Below, in pieces: positions 21,601 to 34,075 of a stretch of 64,000 nt of DNA. A model generated the notes under the pieces. It had not been told where the DNA came from and ran no database searches. It worked only from the letters and a program-made list of their open reading frames with translations. Each line of letters opens with the position of its first letter. Positions within the stretch are counted from its first letter, which is position 1. The stretch covers positions 56,277,628 through 56,341,627 of the forward strand of contig CM055100.1 of NCBI GenBank assembly GCA_029204225.1, read 5' to 3'. Origin of the DNA: Diphasiastrum complanatum (lineage: Eukaryota > Streptophyta > Lycopodiopsida > Lycopodiales > Lycopodiaceae). Both the position numbers and the translations under genes were made by a program.

Positions 21601-22090
21601 TCCTCAGAATTCTCAGATCAAAACACACACAAATCTGCTCAGCTCCCACACACACAGGCAATCTGCGATCAGAAATACGAAGAAAACAGCTCCTTTTTGA
21701 TTCTTTCGAGGGAGGGTTGGATAGGATAAGAAGGGTGACGTGAGTGGCGGAGGATGAACGACGACAGGCCCACTGCAAGCTTCACTTTGAAATTGGACGT
21801 GACTACTCGCATTTCAAAATAAAAAGTTCCTTTGAATTAAACATCATAAAATTTTGAAGTTGTGGAAATTTGACATCCGAATTTGCCAAACCGACGTGCA
21901 ATCTTTTGTCCATTGACAGTTCCCTGAACCTTTTGCACTTCTTTGAAGGGCAAATGGAAGGAACTCTGAATCCAAAGACGTGTTCTGATTGGCTAGTGTC
22001 AAAGCCATTGTATCTGTATTGGCCAATGTACACATGCCACGTCATCACATTTTATTTGGGGGCCTTTTTGGCCTTTTTGAAATGAGATAA
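21601..22090 (-). promoter_or_regulatory. Lhcb2 5' UTR and promoter with light-type elements
   Basis: Within 500 bp upstream of the start there is an I-box-type GATAAG (21725-21730), TGACGTGA (21736-21743), two CCAAT boxes on minus (21988-21992 and within the palindrome ATTGGCCAAT at 22018-22027) and CCACGTCATC (around 22038). I-box, ACGT-core and CCAAT elements are typical of plant light-regulated Lhcb promoters. A TATA candidate is only a weak TTTTTATTTT near 21820. Function is inferred. Confidence 0.5.
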
Positions 22091-23470
22091 GATTCTTATC
22101 AATGCCCTAATGGGCTTAGGGCACATTAGGTTTTTTTGTCAGTGCTCGAGAAAATTGACAAACTATAGGAATGGAACCGGTAAGTTTTCTTAAAAACGGC
22201 ATCATAAAATGTCTGATGGTTTTTTATACGAGCATTATATACTTTTTATAAGTAAAAGTCTTCAAAAAATTGAGAAGTTCTATAAAATGCAGGTTTTCTA
22301 AGGATAACTCAAAAGAATTTTCCCGAGCACTGCTTTTTGTGCCCACCTTTAGTTTGCTTAAGAAACAATATTAGCTGCACAAAGAATTGCTCGTGCTTAT
22401 TGTGATTCCTTTTTTTTCCATCATCAACATCCAGTTTAGTAATGGTCATGTGAAAAAAACTACAATGCCCATCACATAATAAGCTAGCTCAAGCAAAATG
22501 TCATATGCCCAGCTCTTTTTGTAATATGTGCACTTTATCACATTCCACCATAAAAGTTTATAACATAAATTCACTTGCCCTTACCTATGGTAACCCTTAT
22601 TTATGATGCTTTAAATCCCCATTTATTGTAGAAAATGATGCTTGAATTTTTGTACACAGGGTTGCATTGCATCTTTGATGGAAAATTTTCAAGGGAGCTA
22701 CTTTCTTTTATAGATCTTTATGATTGTTAACATTATGTATTTTCAAGATAACTTATAAAGTTTGAGGAACTAAATTCCATTCTTGATGTTTATCCTATGG
22801 TTGTAGCAAAAATTCATATTGGTATTCATACTTGATATATTAATGATTTATGTATATCAGTGGAATTCAACCCTCTAATAGGATAATATAATCATTGAGA
22901 CAATTTTTTTCAGAGTTCTCATACTGCAATGAACTTTTTCATTTACGAAAGAAAATATCTCATTTAGAAATAACAATTGATGATTGTTATGAGATTTCTG
23001 AATTCTATATGAGGAAAGCATAGCATTTGCTATATGTCTATGGAATTTCACTATTCCTTAGCTGAATAATAATTTTCGAGGAACCAAAAATTTTAGGGAT
23101 GGAAGCGGAAGAGGGGATCAAAGTTACTACAAGCTCTATGAAATTGTATTGTGCAATTAAGATTTTACGAAATCCGAGAACAATCCATGCATAGTAGCTA
23201 TTAAAAATCTCCTAATTAGAATTCATTTGGTTGATTTCTTAAGGTGTATCTTTTGTAGTCCTTTGCAACCATGAGATAACCATAAATTTTGATGTGAATT
23301 ATGAGGGAAAAAAAGGAAATTTGGACATATGGATCACATTAGACTCGTTAGTATAGGGAATAAGCTTACTATTAGCCATTAAGAGATTGATAATGTGATG
23401 ATAGACCATGTTAAATCCTTCTTCTTAAATCACAAATTTGTAAGACGATTTTTGTATTTATCAGAAATGG
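22091..23470. other. AT-rich, no gene seen
   Basis: No open frame, repeat or RNA gene could be supported. Possibly old transposon sequence eroded beyond recognition. Confidence 0.4.
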
Positions 23471-24272
23471 GTATCGACTGAAGGAAGGCCCGAATGGTAG
23501 CGCGAGGATTCTCTCAAATCCTGAATATTGACTACAATGAGACTTTTTAGTCCGGTGGTCAAGCATTTCTCGATTCGAGCTCTCCTATCGTATGTTGCTG
23601 CGGTCGACCTCGAAGTACACCAACTCAATGTACATTCATCTTATCTGAATGGAGCCATCGAAGAAGATATCTACATGGTGCAACTTGAGGGATACATTCT
23701 CGATGGTAAGAATGATCATGTTTGTAAACTCCACAAAGCATGGCTTGAAACAATCAACAAGGACTTAGTTTCAGAGGATCAACATACTCCTCATCCGACA
23801 CGGCTTTAAACCAATCACTGCCGATTGGAATGTTTATTTCAAGTCGGTGCAACATTCCTTTATTATTATTACTTTGTATGTCGAAGACACAATGCTTTTC
23901 AGCAATAGTGTCGATCACGTAAAGGATGCTAAACATATGTTGCTTTTGAATTCTACATGACTGATCAGGGCGAGGCTCACTTTTGTCTAGGAATTCAAAT
24001 CCACCGAAGAGCGAGACGACTGATTTATATCACTAAAAAAAGGTATCTTCATAATACCCTTATCAGATAGAATCTGATAAATTGTGAAGAAGCTCACTCA
24101 CCAATGGATCCAGGCCTGCGACTATCAAAGGACCAGTGTTCTCAAACAAAGCAGAAAAAGGAGTGAATGAGAGAATATCCTTATCAATTGATACTTGGAT
24201 CTCTCATGTATGCAATGGTCTATACAAGACCTGATATCTCTTTTGTAGTCAGCTCACTAAGCCAATTCATGG
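23471..24272 (+). pseudogene. Copia RT to RT/RNase H linker fragment
   Basis: In several frames the plus strand gives MVARGFSQILNIDYNET, SPVVKHFSIRALLSYVAAVDLEVHQLNV, GAIEEDIYMVQLEGYI, then YVEDTMLFSN (YVDD altered to YVED), LGIQIHRRARRL and finally GSLMYAMVYTRPDISFVVSSLSQFMG. At about 24272 the copia sequence stops and continues on the other strand from a different domain. Stops and frameshifts are frequent. Confidence 0.8.
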
Positions 24273-24738
24273 GACTTGAAGTTGAGGTGCCCCATCCTTC
24301 TATGCCAAACCTCTTGAATAGGTATTTGATAACTTGCCACAAATCCAACTTGGTTAGCAATAACACAAACATCTAGTTTGAACAACTTCCCTTGCTTTGC
24401 TATCAAGATATACTTCTTTTGATCATACAAGCATCTCCATCAAACTCAACTTTGAAACCTTTACTTAGCAATTGACTCACACTAAGTAAATTCTTGGTAA
24501 TGGAACGTATGAACAAAACATCCTTCAAATGAACATTCCTATTCTAGAGAGATAAATAAGAATTGTGCCAATTCCTTTGATTGCACACTCACCATCATTG
24601 GCCATGTAGATCATCCTCTTGTCATCTCCATATGCCAACAAAGAAGTGAAATAGTCTTTGTGAAAAGTCACGTGTGAGCTTGCACCACTATCAACCAACC
24701 ATGGATCTAGATCTCCATCATTAGCAAGCAATCCTGCG
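24272..24738 (-). pseudogene. Copia protease to pre-integrase fragment, inverted
   Basis: The minus strand reads DPWLVDSGASSHVTFHKDYFTSLL (protease, DSGA intact), IYMANDGECAIKGIGTI, then after a frameshift GKLFKLDVCVIANQV and EVWHRRMGHLNFKSHE (pre-integrase zinc region). It begins just before the protease and ends within the pre-integrase domain, joined at both ends to plus-strand copia sequence. Confidence 0.8.
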
Positions 24739-25873
24739 ATGCTTGTAACAAAGGCAAGATGTCACGTATACCATTTAACAAGGACTCTTTTAGAACGAAA
24801 GAACTCCTGGAACTGGTACACTCTAACATCTGTGGACTGTTTGATGTGGCCTCCCTGGGAAGTTCAAAGTACTACATCACTTTCATTGACGACTTCAGCA
24901 AGTTTGTAGACATGTACTTTATCCACAACAAGTCAGAGGCCGTGGACAAATTCACAAAGTTCATGAATTGGGCTGAAAAATGGACTGACAAGAAGGTGAA
25001 GCAACTGATAATGGACAGATGAGGAGAATACGTCTCCAAACGCTTTGCAGAGTTTTGCACTAGCAAAGGCATACTTCACTTGAAGACTGCAGCCTACACA
25101 ACACAACACAATGGTGTGGCAGAGAGGAGAAACCAGACTCTCATCGAGATCCATGATGGCCTATTCAAAGGCATCAAAATTTTTATGGGCTGAAGTAGTA
25201 GCTATAGCCAACTACCTGCAGAACAGGACAAGTAGATCCACCGTTGCACATACCACGCCACACGAGCTTTGGTGGGGCAACAAACCAAGTCTAACACATG
25301 TGCGCATTTTTGGATGCGTCGCATATGCCCACATTCCAGATTAGAAAAGAAAGAAGCTGGATGAATAGGTGGAGCAGAGATTCTTCGTAGGATATGATGT
25401 TCATTCATCATACTACAGGATCTGCATGTCTGACAACAGATAGATCAAGATTGTCAGAGACGTTAGATTTAATGAGTCAAAGAGAATGGCTAACGGAGAT
25501 TCACTTGGCTACAAAATCTTGACCAGAGGCTACTATGACCTGCCAACATCTATGGAGGGAGCAAACCCTGAGCATCCGAAACAAGATGCTCAAATTCCAA
25601 ATGGACAGAGTGACTGTTCAGACAATGGGCAGCAAGGTGCACATCTTGTACCCAGGACACCTGCTACTCACCACGAATCAACAGTTAGAAAAGCCAAGAA
25701 ACTTGACAAAGGCAAGGCCATCGATTTGACTACAGACTCTCCAAGAAGATCCACGAGAGAAAGAAGAGCACCTGTCAGATTTGTACCTGATAGCTCAGCC
25801 TCTATATTAGAGGAGTTCTGTGGATTTGGAGGAGAACCTCAAACATATGAGAAAGCTATCAGCAGTCCATTGT
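24739..25873 (+). pseudogene. Copia integrase and linker fragment
   Basis: It starts at CDACNKGKMSRIPF (end of the pre-integrase domain), then LVHSNICGLFDVASLGSSKYYITFIDDFSK; the first catalytic Asp (HSD) is Asn here. RDxGGEY is seen as MDR-stop-GEYVS, and the Glu is in HNGVAERRNQTL. The C-terminal region KASKFLWAEVVAIANYLQNR, PHELWWGNKPSLTHVRIFGC, YAHIPD follows, with stops at 25343 and nearby. The linker ends PRRSTRERRAPVRF..YEKAISSPL at about 25873, where the sequence flips to the minus strand. RT is absent. Confidence 0.8.
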
Positions 25874-27331
25874 AAGAAGATTTGTGTGACTTTGCAAGGC
25901 CACATGCCTCACACATCTTTCCACACTTTTTGAAGGCTCTTGGTAGGCCGAGAGCTAGTTCCTTGCTTGCCATTGACTCCATAGATTGAAGATTAGGATG
26001 GCCTAATCTCTTATGCCATAGCTCCACTTGAGATAGCTCCTCCCTAGCCAAGTTCACACTTTCACTTGCAACATTAGCATCCAACTTGAAAAGTCTACCT
26101 TGCTTAATGCCACTAGCTATGCACTTATCATTTTTCAAGATGGAACAAACTCCATTCTTGAAATGTACATCTAGTCCATCGTCCATTAATTGTCCTACAC
26201 TAAGCAAGTTTCTTGAAATGGTAGGAACATACAAAACATTATCTAGATCTATCCTTTTAGATGTGCCTAAGCAAAGAGGTATAGATCCTATGCCATCTAT
26301 CTTGCATGCTTGATCACTAGCAGTGTATATTGACTTCTTAGAGTCATTACAAGATAGAAGAGTAGAAAAATAATGCTTGTTAAAAGACATGTGAGAACTA
26401 GCCCCACTATCTATCCACCATGTGTCTTGACTTGAAGTTGGTGTAGATGCAACCATTAAGGATGTGTTGAATCTATCCTCATCTTCTTCCTCTTGAGCAA
26501 TGTTCCCTTGATCTCCATTGGCTTGTTGATTCTTCTTCAAGTAGCATTCTGAGGCAAAGTGTCTTTTCTTTCCACAAAAGAAACACTTGAGATTTGCCTT
26601 GTTCTTCACTTTGCCTTTGGAAGTAGATCCTCCATTCTTCATCTCGGCCTCCTTGCCTTGATTGTTTTTGAATGGATGTTGCTTCTTCTTGCCTTTAGAT
26701 GTAAATTTAGCCCCCTCCTCTCCTCCATTAAGTGACATGCTATCCATTCTTGTCTTGAGGTGTAGAAGCCTACTCTCCTCGGCCACAAGAACATTGTGCA
26801 ACTTTTCAATGGATGGAAGAGTGTCTTGAATGGCAAATGATTGAGCTAAGTTGGTGAACTCATCACCTAGACCATTCAAGATGATTTGTACTAGCTCTTG
26901 ATCTTGGATCTTCTCTCCTATTGCACTTAACTCTTTGTTAAGAGATTTGATCCTAAGGACATACTCTTGTCCACTCTCTCCACTTCCTTTCATGCTTTGA
27001 AAAACTTGATTTCTTAGCATGAGGATTCTTGAAGTATTATTGGATTCATAGATGCTCTTTAATGAATCCCAAGCCTCTTTGGATGAGGTACAAGAACCTC
27101 TTTCAAGAGGTCATTGCATACAATCAACTTTATGCAATGTAGAGCTAATATTGTTCTCTTCTTGTATTTGGCTTGTTCTTGGGGAGTTTGAGACTCTTCC
27201 TCAACTCATTGAACTATGTCAAATAGATCATGGATCGCTAGGAGTGATTCCATTCTCACTTTCCAAATGGAATAATTTCTGGAAGTGAGTCTCTCACTTG
27301 ATTCCATCAAATATCCACCCATGGATGACAT
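25874..27331 (-). pseudogene. Copia gag-protease-pre-integrase, minus, truncated
   Basis: The gag starts at 27331 (MSSMGGYLMESSERLTSRN, YSIWKVRMESLL). A stop is at about 27229 and a frameshift near 27110; from 27020 the frame is open to 25839. It contains the zinc knuckle CFFCGKKRHFASEC (CX2CX4HX4C intact), the protease DSGASSHM, and the pre-integrase LWHKRLGHPN with CGKMCEACGLAKSHK. The copia sequence ends at about 25874 against an inverted integrase fragment. The same lineage is seen in Copia-3 and Copia-4 (SERLxxxxYxIWKVRMES). Confidence 0.88.
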
Positions 27332-27914
27332 TGTAGAATGAATGCTCTTCTTAAAATCACAAAGATTTCTGAATTTTAAAAGATCTATGAAAGGCCTAAA
27401 TCTTACAAGAATTCCTATAGGCTTGTCTCTGTCAAACTAGCACACAAGCTTGAATGATACACAAAAATCTTGCCAAAAAATCCTAGCTTTCACTCTCACA
27501 AAAAGAATTGCTTTACACTTTTCTTAGAGATTTCACTTCAACTAAGGATCTGAACAAATCAGCCTCTAAGCTTTGATCTTAGACTCTAAAAAGAAATTCT
27601 TCAATGATCCAAAACTCTATCTGGGTCATAGGCATTAGCTAGATTGAATCTAGATCAATACTATGCTTCAAAAAACACAAAAAATGAACTAGTATTGTGA
27701 TTTTGAGACCAAAAAACACAAAGTAACTTGAAATGAAAGTTGATGTACGGTTTCACACGTTTGAAAAATACATACACAGCCTCCAAGTCGTTTTGATCCA
27801 AATGAATTCAAGCTTTCACCCTAGATGAACTCGCCCTCACTGGTATTGGCCAAAAAACAAATTTTGCCAATGATCTTTACAAGATTTATGATTCAATGAC
27901 CACTCTCTTACTTA
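27332..27914 (-). other. Untranslated leader of the minus copia element
   Basis: Lies between the primer-binding site and the gag start on the minus strand. No coding content. Confidence 0.6.
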
Positions 27915-27926
27915 GCTTTGATACCA
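27915..27926 (-). promoter_or_regulatory. Primer-binding site (TGGTATCAAAGC)
   Basis: On the minus strand TGGTATCAAAGC directly follows the LTR. It differs by one base from the common tRNA-iMet site TGGTATCAGAGC. The TRIM at 45.4 kb uses the identical variant. Confidence 0.8.
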
Positions 27927-28722
27927 TGATAAATTTTACAGTTTTTAGGACAATAATGATTATACTTTACAATCATAGAGAGTTATTGGTTGCTTAATCA
28001 ATGGATCTATCAAGTTCTACACATTTCATCTTGATCTAGATTCACTACACTTGGATTTAAGCAAGAGCAATGGATCAACACATCATAAATTAGTGAGAGC
28101 GGCCTCACACGTGTGGACTACTATCCACAGTATGGCCTGCACCTGAAACAACAAGTACAATAATCCTAGATAGTAATCATTCATAGAAATCACAAGACAA
28201 ATGACTAGAAACCTCACAAAAGTGTAGAACACAAAAGTCTCATCAATATTCTTAGCAAAATGATGATCCTTTTATGGATCAAGTACATCCATGAGTCTGG
28301 TACAGTCTAGTAGGTCTTCACATGTGTGAAGAGTGCCACATCACTCAGATCTATCCATTTGATCCATCTTTGATCCTTATCCAAAGTTGACCTTCTAGAA
28401 TATGGCTAAAATCCAAAAAGCTAGTCTCCTAGAATATAGGAATATTCCCTACAAAATAGGATCTAAGGAAAATGGTCAACTCTTATCTTCTAGTACTCTA
28501 TACGCACGTGTGAACATCCACTTGCCATGTGGGAGCATTTACTCATGCACATGCAAGGAAAAGCTAATTTCTAGGTGACTAGTCAACTTGACTAAAAACT
28601 AGTGATATCATGTTCACACTAACTAGATTGATACAAAATCAATTTAGATATATACAAGTATGAAAGATACATCCTTTCACACGTGGGAACATGCTCACAT
28701 GTGTGAAATCAGATCATCAACA
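27927..28722 (-). repeat. Copia 5' LTR, minus (796 bp)
   Basis: On the minus strand it runs TGTTGATGATC to TTTATCA and is followed by the primer site and gag leader. The matching 3' LTR is missing because the element is truncated at 25874. It carries CACACGTGTG palindromes, also seen in the Copia-3 LTRs. Confidence 0.7.
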
Positions 28723-28726
28723 TTAT

Positions 28727-29537
28727 TGTTAGCAACTGTGCTAACACAGAGAAAATAAAATAATAATAATAAAACTCCGTGACATGTGTTTTGTAAGACC
28801 ACGTATGAGTATCTGTCAATAAAATTCAAGCCATGGCATGTGTTTTGTAAGTCCATGCGTAGAAGCTTAAATAATAATAAAATAGCTTAAACTTAGATTT
28901 AGAACTTAGACTTAGGAAACTTAAGATTAGAAAATTTTAATCTTAAGTTTTCCTAAGTTAAGAAATTTGAAGTTCTAAATCCTAAGTTAGAAGTTCTTGA
29001 AAGGCTAGAAACAGATTAGTCCCGTAAGTTAGTAGACAATTATGGAAGACCCTTCTTGCCATAAAAGGAGAGGTATTTGCATTGTAACCAACACTTTTGA
29101 GATTAAGCTATCTTGCTCTCTATTTTGGAGAATTATCATTCTATGTCATTTGTGTTCCCTTTGGAAAGGTGAATAACTTGAGGGAAGGTGCTCGGGCCTC
29201 CTCTTGCCTCCTTTTCATCAGTTTATTGTGGCATGTTCTTTATTGCTTATTTACTTAATATTAGCCGCAATATCATTTTATTACCCTTTGGGTGTTAAGT
29301 AGAATTAAGATTAATCACCTTGCTAGTTGGGTAAGCCTTAGCAAGGGTTTGTATTTTGTCACCTTAGATAGTTTCATTTCCATTTTGAGCACTAGTTGGG
29401 TAAGACTTAGTGCTTCCGTCATTACTTCTTATTTTCGCATTTCTGTTAGAAACTTAAAAAGTGGACGAATCTCTACATCCCTATACTGCACCCGTAAATA
29501 GATCTAGCCACCGCACACACTAGAAATACTTCCAACA
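28727..29537 (+). repeat. Gypsy-1 5' LTR (811 bp)
   Basis: It starts TGTTAGCAACTGTGCTAACA and ends ..TTCCAACA, and the primer site begins 2 bp later. The block 28890-29000 is rich in inverted TTAGATTTAGAACTTAGACTTAGG / CCTAAG stretches that could fold as a long hairpin. Confidence 0.7.
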
Positions 29538-29538
29538 T

Positions 29539-29550
29539 TGGCGCTGTTGC
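29539..29550 (+). promoter_or_regulatory. Primer-binding site, tRNA-Asp type (Gypsy-1)
   Basis: TGGCGCTGTTGC, one base off the TGGCGCCGTTGC site used by many plant gypsy elements of the Tat/Athila type. Confidence 0.7.
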
Positions 29551-30393
29551 TGCTTTTTAAGTATTTTTTACCTAGCTTCTTCTCTTTTTTTCTTTTGTTT
29601 TTTTTTTGCTTCCGTGTGGTATGTTTGCTTTTGTGCTTGTCTCTATCTACCAACAAACAGCACACGTCGTTTCTCCAGGTCCTACACGAGCTGCAGAGCA
29701 ACTCCTCAAATCGGGGGGAAGCAACAAATGAGTTAACTTGGGCATTTTCTTCAAAAGAAGTGACCCAAGTGACATTTTTCACAACCAAAAAGGTATATCA
29801 GAATTCGCCATCCTGTTTGCAGCCCTAACAGACCCTGACCTTTCATTTTATCACCTCCGCAAATTTTGACCACGGTCAGATTTTGAGAAAACAACTTGAC
29901 TGTCAAAATCCCTTATCTCTCACCCAAATCTTTGTCCTAGAATTCGCCGGCTTCAATGAGGCTAGATCTCATCAAGATCAGTTTTCCAGCAGCTCCGCAA
30001 ATTCTATCTCACAGATTTTGCCCATTTACTATCAGAAAATCACTTTTTTTTTTCCATATTCCCTATCGGCCAGTCAAAACTCTCTATTAGAATTCGCCAT
30101 CCAGCCTAAGAATTTGTTCTCAAAGAGCACGATTTTGCTATCCTACCCGCAAATTCCGAAACTGCAATTTTTCCCCATAAAATCTATAAAAATCGCTATT
30201 CTGACATTCAGAAATCTTTTTCAAAATTCGTGAGTATTACAGTTAGCTTTATCTGCCTCTCCACGATTTGTCAGCCTGTCCGCGAATTCTATCACCACCA
30301 GAAAGACGAGTTGTGTCCTACACTATCCATTCTACAAGCAAACTGCCCTTTTTGCCAAGTACAGTCCTGTCCTGCTCATCTGTATTCTGCATC

Positions 30394-31185
30394 ATGTCTC
30401 GTGACTATGCTGAATCTTCTAATCCGACTCCTCCACGTATCGATGCATCAAAGTACGATGGCGAATCTGACCCAGTCCGATTTCTCCAAGACTTTGATAA
30501 TGCATGCCGTTTTTATTGAGATACCTCTGAAACTGAAAAGCTTCACCTATTTTCCATGGTACTCTATGGCACCACCAAGGAGTGGTATTTGAATCTCGAA
30601 GCTCCTGATCTTGCTTCTTGGACCACCCTCAAGGACGATCACATCAAGCATTTCAAACCATCTAAACTGACTCAGAGCCCATTCATTCAAATTACTCATA
30701 TCAAGATGCGTCGCGAAGAGTCTGTTCGAAACTACATTGAGGGTTTTAAACATCTCAAAGTAGAATGTGTTGATGAAAATATCACTGAACGAATGGCCAT
30801 AAAGCTATTTTTAGTTGGATCGCCTAAAAACATCTGCCGTGAACTCAAACCAGTTGACCTTTATGATCAACTTAAAGATGTGATGACCGATGCTATCTGT
30901 GAAGAAGACAAAGGTTCCGACGATGACTTTGACCATCGTGAAAAGAAATCTAAGAATCCGGACCGTCCTAATCACTCAAAGTCTGATAATATTGCTCAGT
31001 CTTCTGAACTTCTACATCAAATGGAAACTTGGCAAAAAGCTCAACAATCTCATATGGATAAACTCACTGCCGATTTCCAAACCGCCATGAAACAGATTGT
31101 TGAGAAATCCTTTCCAGCAAGGGAAAATGTCTGGTGTCCAATCTGCTCACAACATCACACTGCTAATGAATGCCCTCAACTGTGA
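30394..31185 (+). pseudogene. Gypsy-1 gag with one in-frame stop
   Basis: MSRDYAESSNPTPPRIDASKYDGE opens a frame read in one register to 31185, interrupted only by TGA at 30517. The capsid part includes DFDNACRFY, TTKEWYLNLEAPDLASWTTLK, FIQITHIKMRREESVRNYIEGFKHL, matching Retrotrans_gag. It ends with a short zinc knuckle CPICSQHHTANEC (CX2CX3HX4C). Confidence 0.8.
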
Positions 31186-31252
31186 AATCATTTTCTAGCA
31201 GCACCAGACCCACCATTTATCGAGCTTACTGCCTTACCCACCACAACAACCT

Positions 31253-34075
31253 GTGCCACGACCAGGGGTTTACCAACCACGGCCACCTGCACCAAATCAA
31301 TACCCATCCCCACGTCAACAGTTTGTTGTTAATCAACCCGCCCCACAAAACATTGTCCATTATCTTGATCTGAATACCATCAATCCGGCCACCTATTATG
31401 TGGAAGACAATACTCTACTGAAATTGTTGTTTATTATACCTATGATTCTAATGCTCAACCAGTGGATCCCAATGCCCAAGCTTACAATCCAAACCAAGCC
31501 GTCTTTGCCGCACATCAACTACCCGCAATACGAGACTTTATTTGTGCAGGTAAACATCCTAGTATTCGCTGCCCAGATAAACTCTGCTTTCCTCCAGCTT
31601 GTGAAAACTGCGGTATTGAACATCACGTGAAGGACTGCCCATCCCGATCTAAGCCAGCCACTCCTGTCTATTCAGTGCAAGTAGAAACCTTACCAATCAA
31701 AACACATCCTGCTTGGGTCTTGACTCAGGCACAAACCCAATGCCAAGACCCTACACTTGCACCCAGCAAAACTCAACCGCAGGCTGTTTCTCCAAGTGAT
31801 GTTTTCAACCCCGATAGTTTACCCTCACCCATCTGAAAAAATTTGGCTGCATCATGAGTATCGCCAGCAAATCTGCAATGCCGACCAACGATCTTCCTCT
31901 TCTCATAAAGTACCTCACAAGCTCTTTGAAAGCAAAACTATTGAAGGTACCGAAGTTTGGGGAGATTTACTACAAGCCAATGTCACTCTTCTCTTCCATG
32001 TACTCTGGAAGCATGCTGGCCAGTGGAAACAACAGATCCAATCCAAAACCACCACCACTATTGACGAGTTGCCTGAAATGCCCTTACATCTAACCAATCC
32101 ACTCAGCGAACGAGACAACATCAAAATCCTAACTACCCATCATCAATCCCGTGAAGTTTTAGCAGTACTCGATGGAGGTTCCGAGGTTAATATCATTTCC
32201 AAATCCCTCATAATGGACTGGAATCTGAGAGACAAGCTAGCCAAACCTACTTGTCAGCTTCGGATGGCTGATCAAAGTGTGGTCCGACCTACTGATTTCC
32301 TTCCGCACGTGTTGATCAAACTAGGAGGTCTCAAGTTTTCTGTTGATCTTGTAGCACTTGATATTCCCAATAATGCCTATTCTTATGAATTACTACTTGG
32401 TCATCCGTGGCTCACCAATGCACGAGTCATTCATGACTGGAGCAAAGACCGAGTCACTTTTGGAAATCGTGACAGTTCTATCACCATTGACTCAACGGGT
32501 AAACTCAAACCTGCATGCATCCATGACGAGGGATCCTCAACCACCAACTCAGTATTTGAGCCATACCAGTCCAGCCACGAAAAAGGTCATTATGTTAAAT
32601 CCATTGATATCATAAACTGGAGTCACAGTCTAGCTACCATTGATTGTGTGAATGCCGATTATTGTGCTCAGCATCAGGATAATTGTACCTCTCCACACCC
32701 GATCGATCACGACCAATTACCTAATCTGGATACACCCATCATCAATATCAATTTTATTGATATTCTTCCACACCATGATGAGCTGCTAAATGTTGCATGG
32801 CTACCTACTAATGGGCCGAAACCTCAACCACGTGGTCATACGGTGAAAGAGAAAATGAAAAAACCACTTCAAATTCAACTGCCAGGTGACCTCACCATTG
32901 TTTGGGAAGTTGCTGAGATTGCCTCTAGCCCTACACCAGTCCCCGAAAAAGCACCATCTCGGCAAGATAAAGGCAAGGCCCCCCTCGAATCTCCAACCCA
33001 TGATGTTCCTGCATACTTTAAGGACTATACGATCGAGGATGTCACAATCAAACTCCCCCAAGCTCAACGTGAGCCCACTGGTAATTCACCCTACGAAGGC
33101 CCTGCACAGACCATAACCCTTTCCCTGAGTGAGCCAAATGAAACCAACGAATATCTTGTCCACGTCGGAGCTCATCTCAATCGCGAACAACGAAGATGGC
33201 TTGAAAAGCTCCTACGAAAATATCGACATATCTTTGTCTGGACCTATAAAGACATGAAAGGCATCTCACCCCAAGTAGTTGTGCATCGTATCCCACTTAA
33301 ACCAGGTGCGAGGCCCACGGCGAGTCGTCCATACAGATGCAATCCCATCTATAAGACCAAGATCAAAGAAGAATTACAATGCCTCTTAGATGTGGGATTT
33401 ATCTACGATATTGAGCATACTGAGTGGGTCTCCCCAATTGTCATCATCCCCAAACAAAATGGAAAACTTCGGATCTGTGTCGATTTTAAGAAACTTAACG
33501 CCGTCACTGAACGTGATCATTTTCCATTACCTTTCGGAGAAGTCATCTTAGAAAATCTAGCAGGAGATGAGGCTTACTCCTTCTTAGATGGCTTTAGCGG
33601 ATATAATATGACCCAAATCGCTGAAGAGGATCAACACAAAACCGCCTTTGCCACAAAATGGGGAACCTTCTGCTGGAAAGTCATGCCTTTTGGTCTCTAC
33701 AATGCTCCTAGCACCTTCCAACGTGTTATGCAAGCGGCCTTTTCTCAGCAGATGGGTGATACCTTAGAAGTTTACTTGGACAATTTAGGGACACATTCCG
33801 AAGAAATACGTCATCTATCTATGCTCAAAATTTTTTTTATCCAATCTCAACGCTTCGGTATCTCTCTTAATCCTAAAAAATGCCAGATTTGGGTAACCCA
33901 CGATATTGTGTTAGGACATATTATCTCACGAAATTCATTGCCACTGACCCTGAAAAGATCCTTATCATTCAAAATCTACCAGAACTGCATACAATACGAG
34001 AAGCTTACTCCTTCCTTGGCCATGCCAACTACTATCGGTGCTTTATTTTCGATTTTGCTAACAAAGCATGCTTAA
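31253..34075 (+). pseudogene. Gypsy-1 gag tail, protease and reverse transcriptase
   Basis: After shifts near 31200 and 31440, a Pro/Gln-rich part is followed by a second knuckle, CENCGIEHHVKDC (CX2CX3HX4C as in gag). From about 31757 a frame of 772 codons holds the protease (VLDGGSEVNIIS; LLLGHPWLTNARVIHDW) and the RT: EEWLQ-like thumb precursor, WVSPIVIIPKQNGKLRICVDFKKLN, FSFL-type YSFLDGFSGYN, KTAFATKWGTFCWKVMPFGLYNAPSTFQR. The active site is VYLDNLG where YxDD is expected, so the second Asp is lost. A frameshift near 33890 moves the thumb region (LPELHTIREAYSFLGHANYYR) to another frame. Confidence 0.85.
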
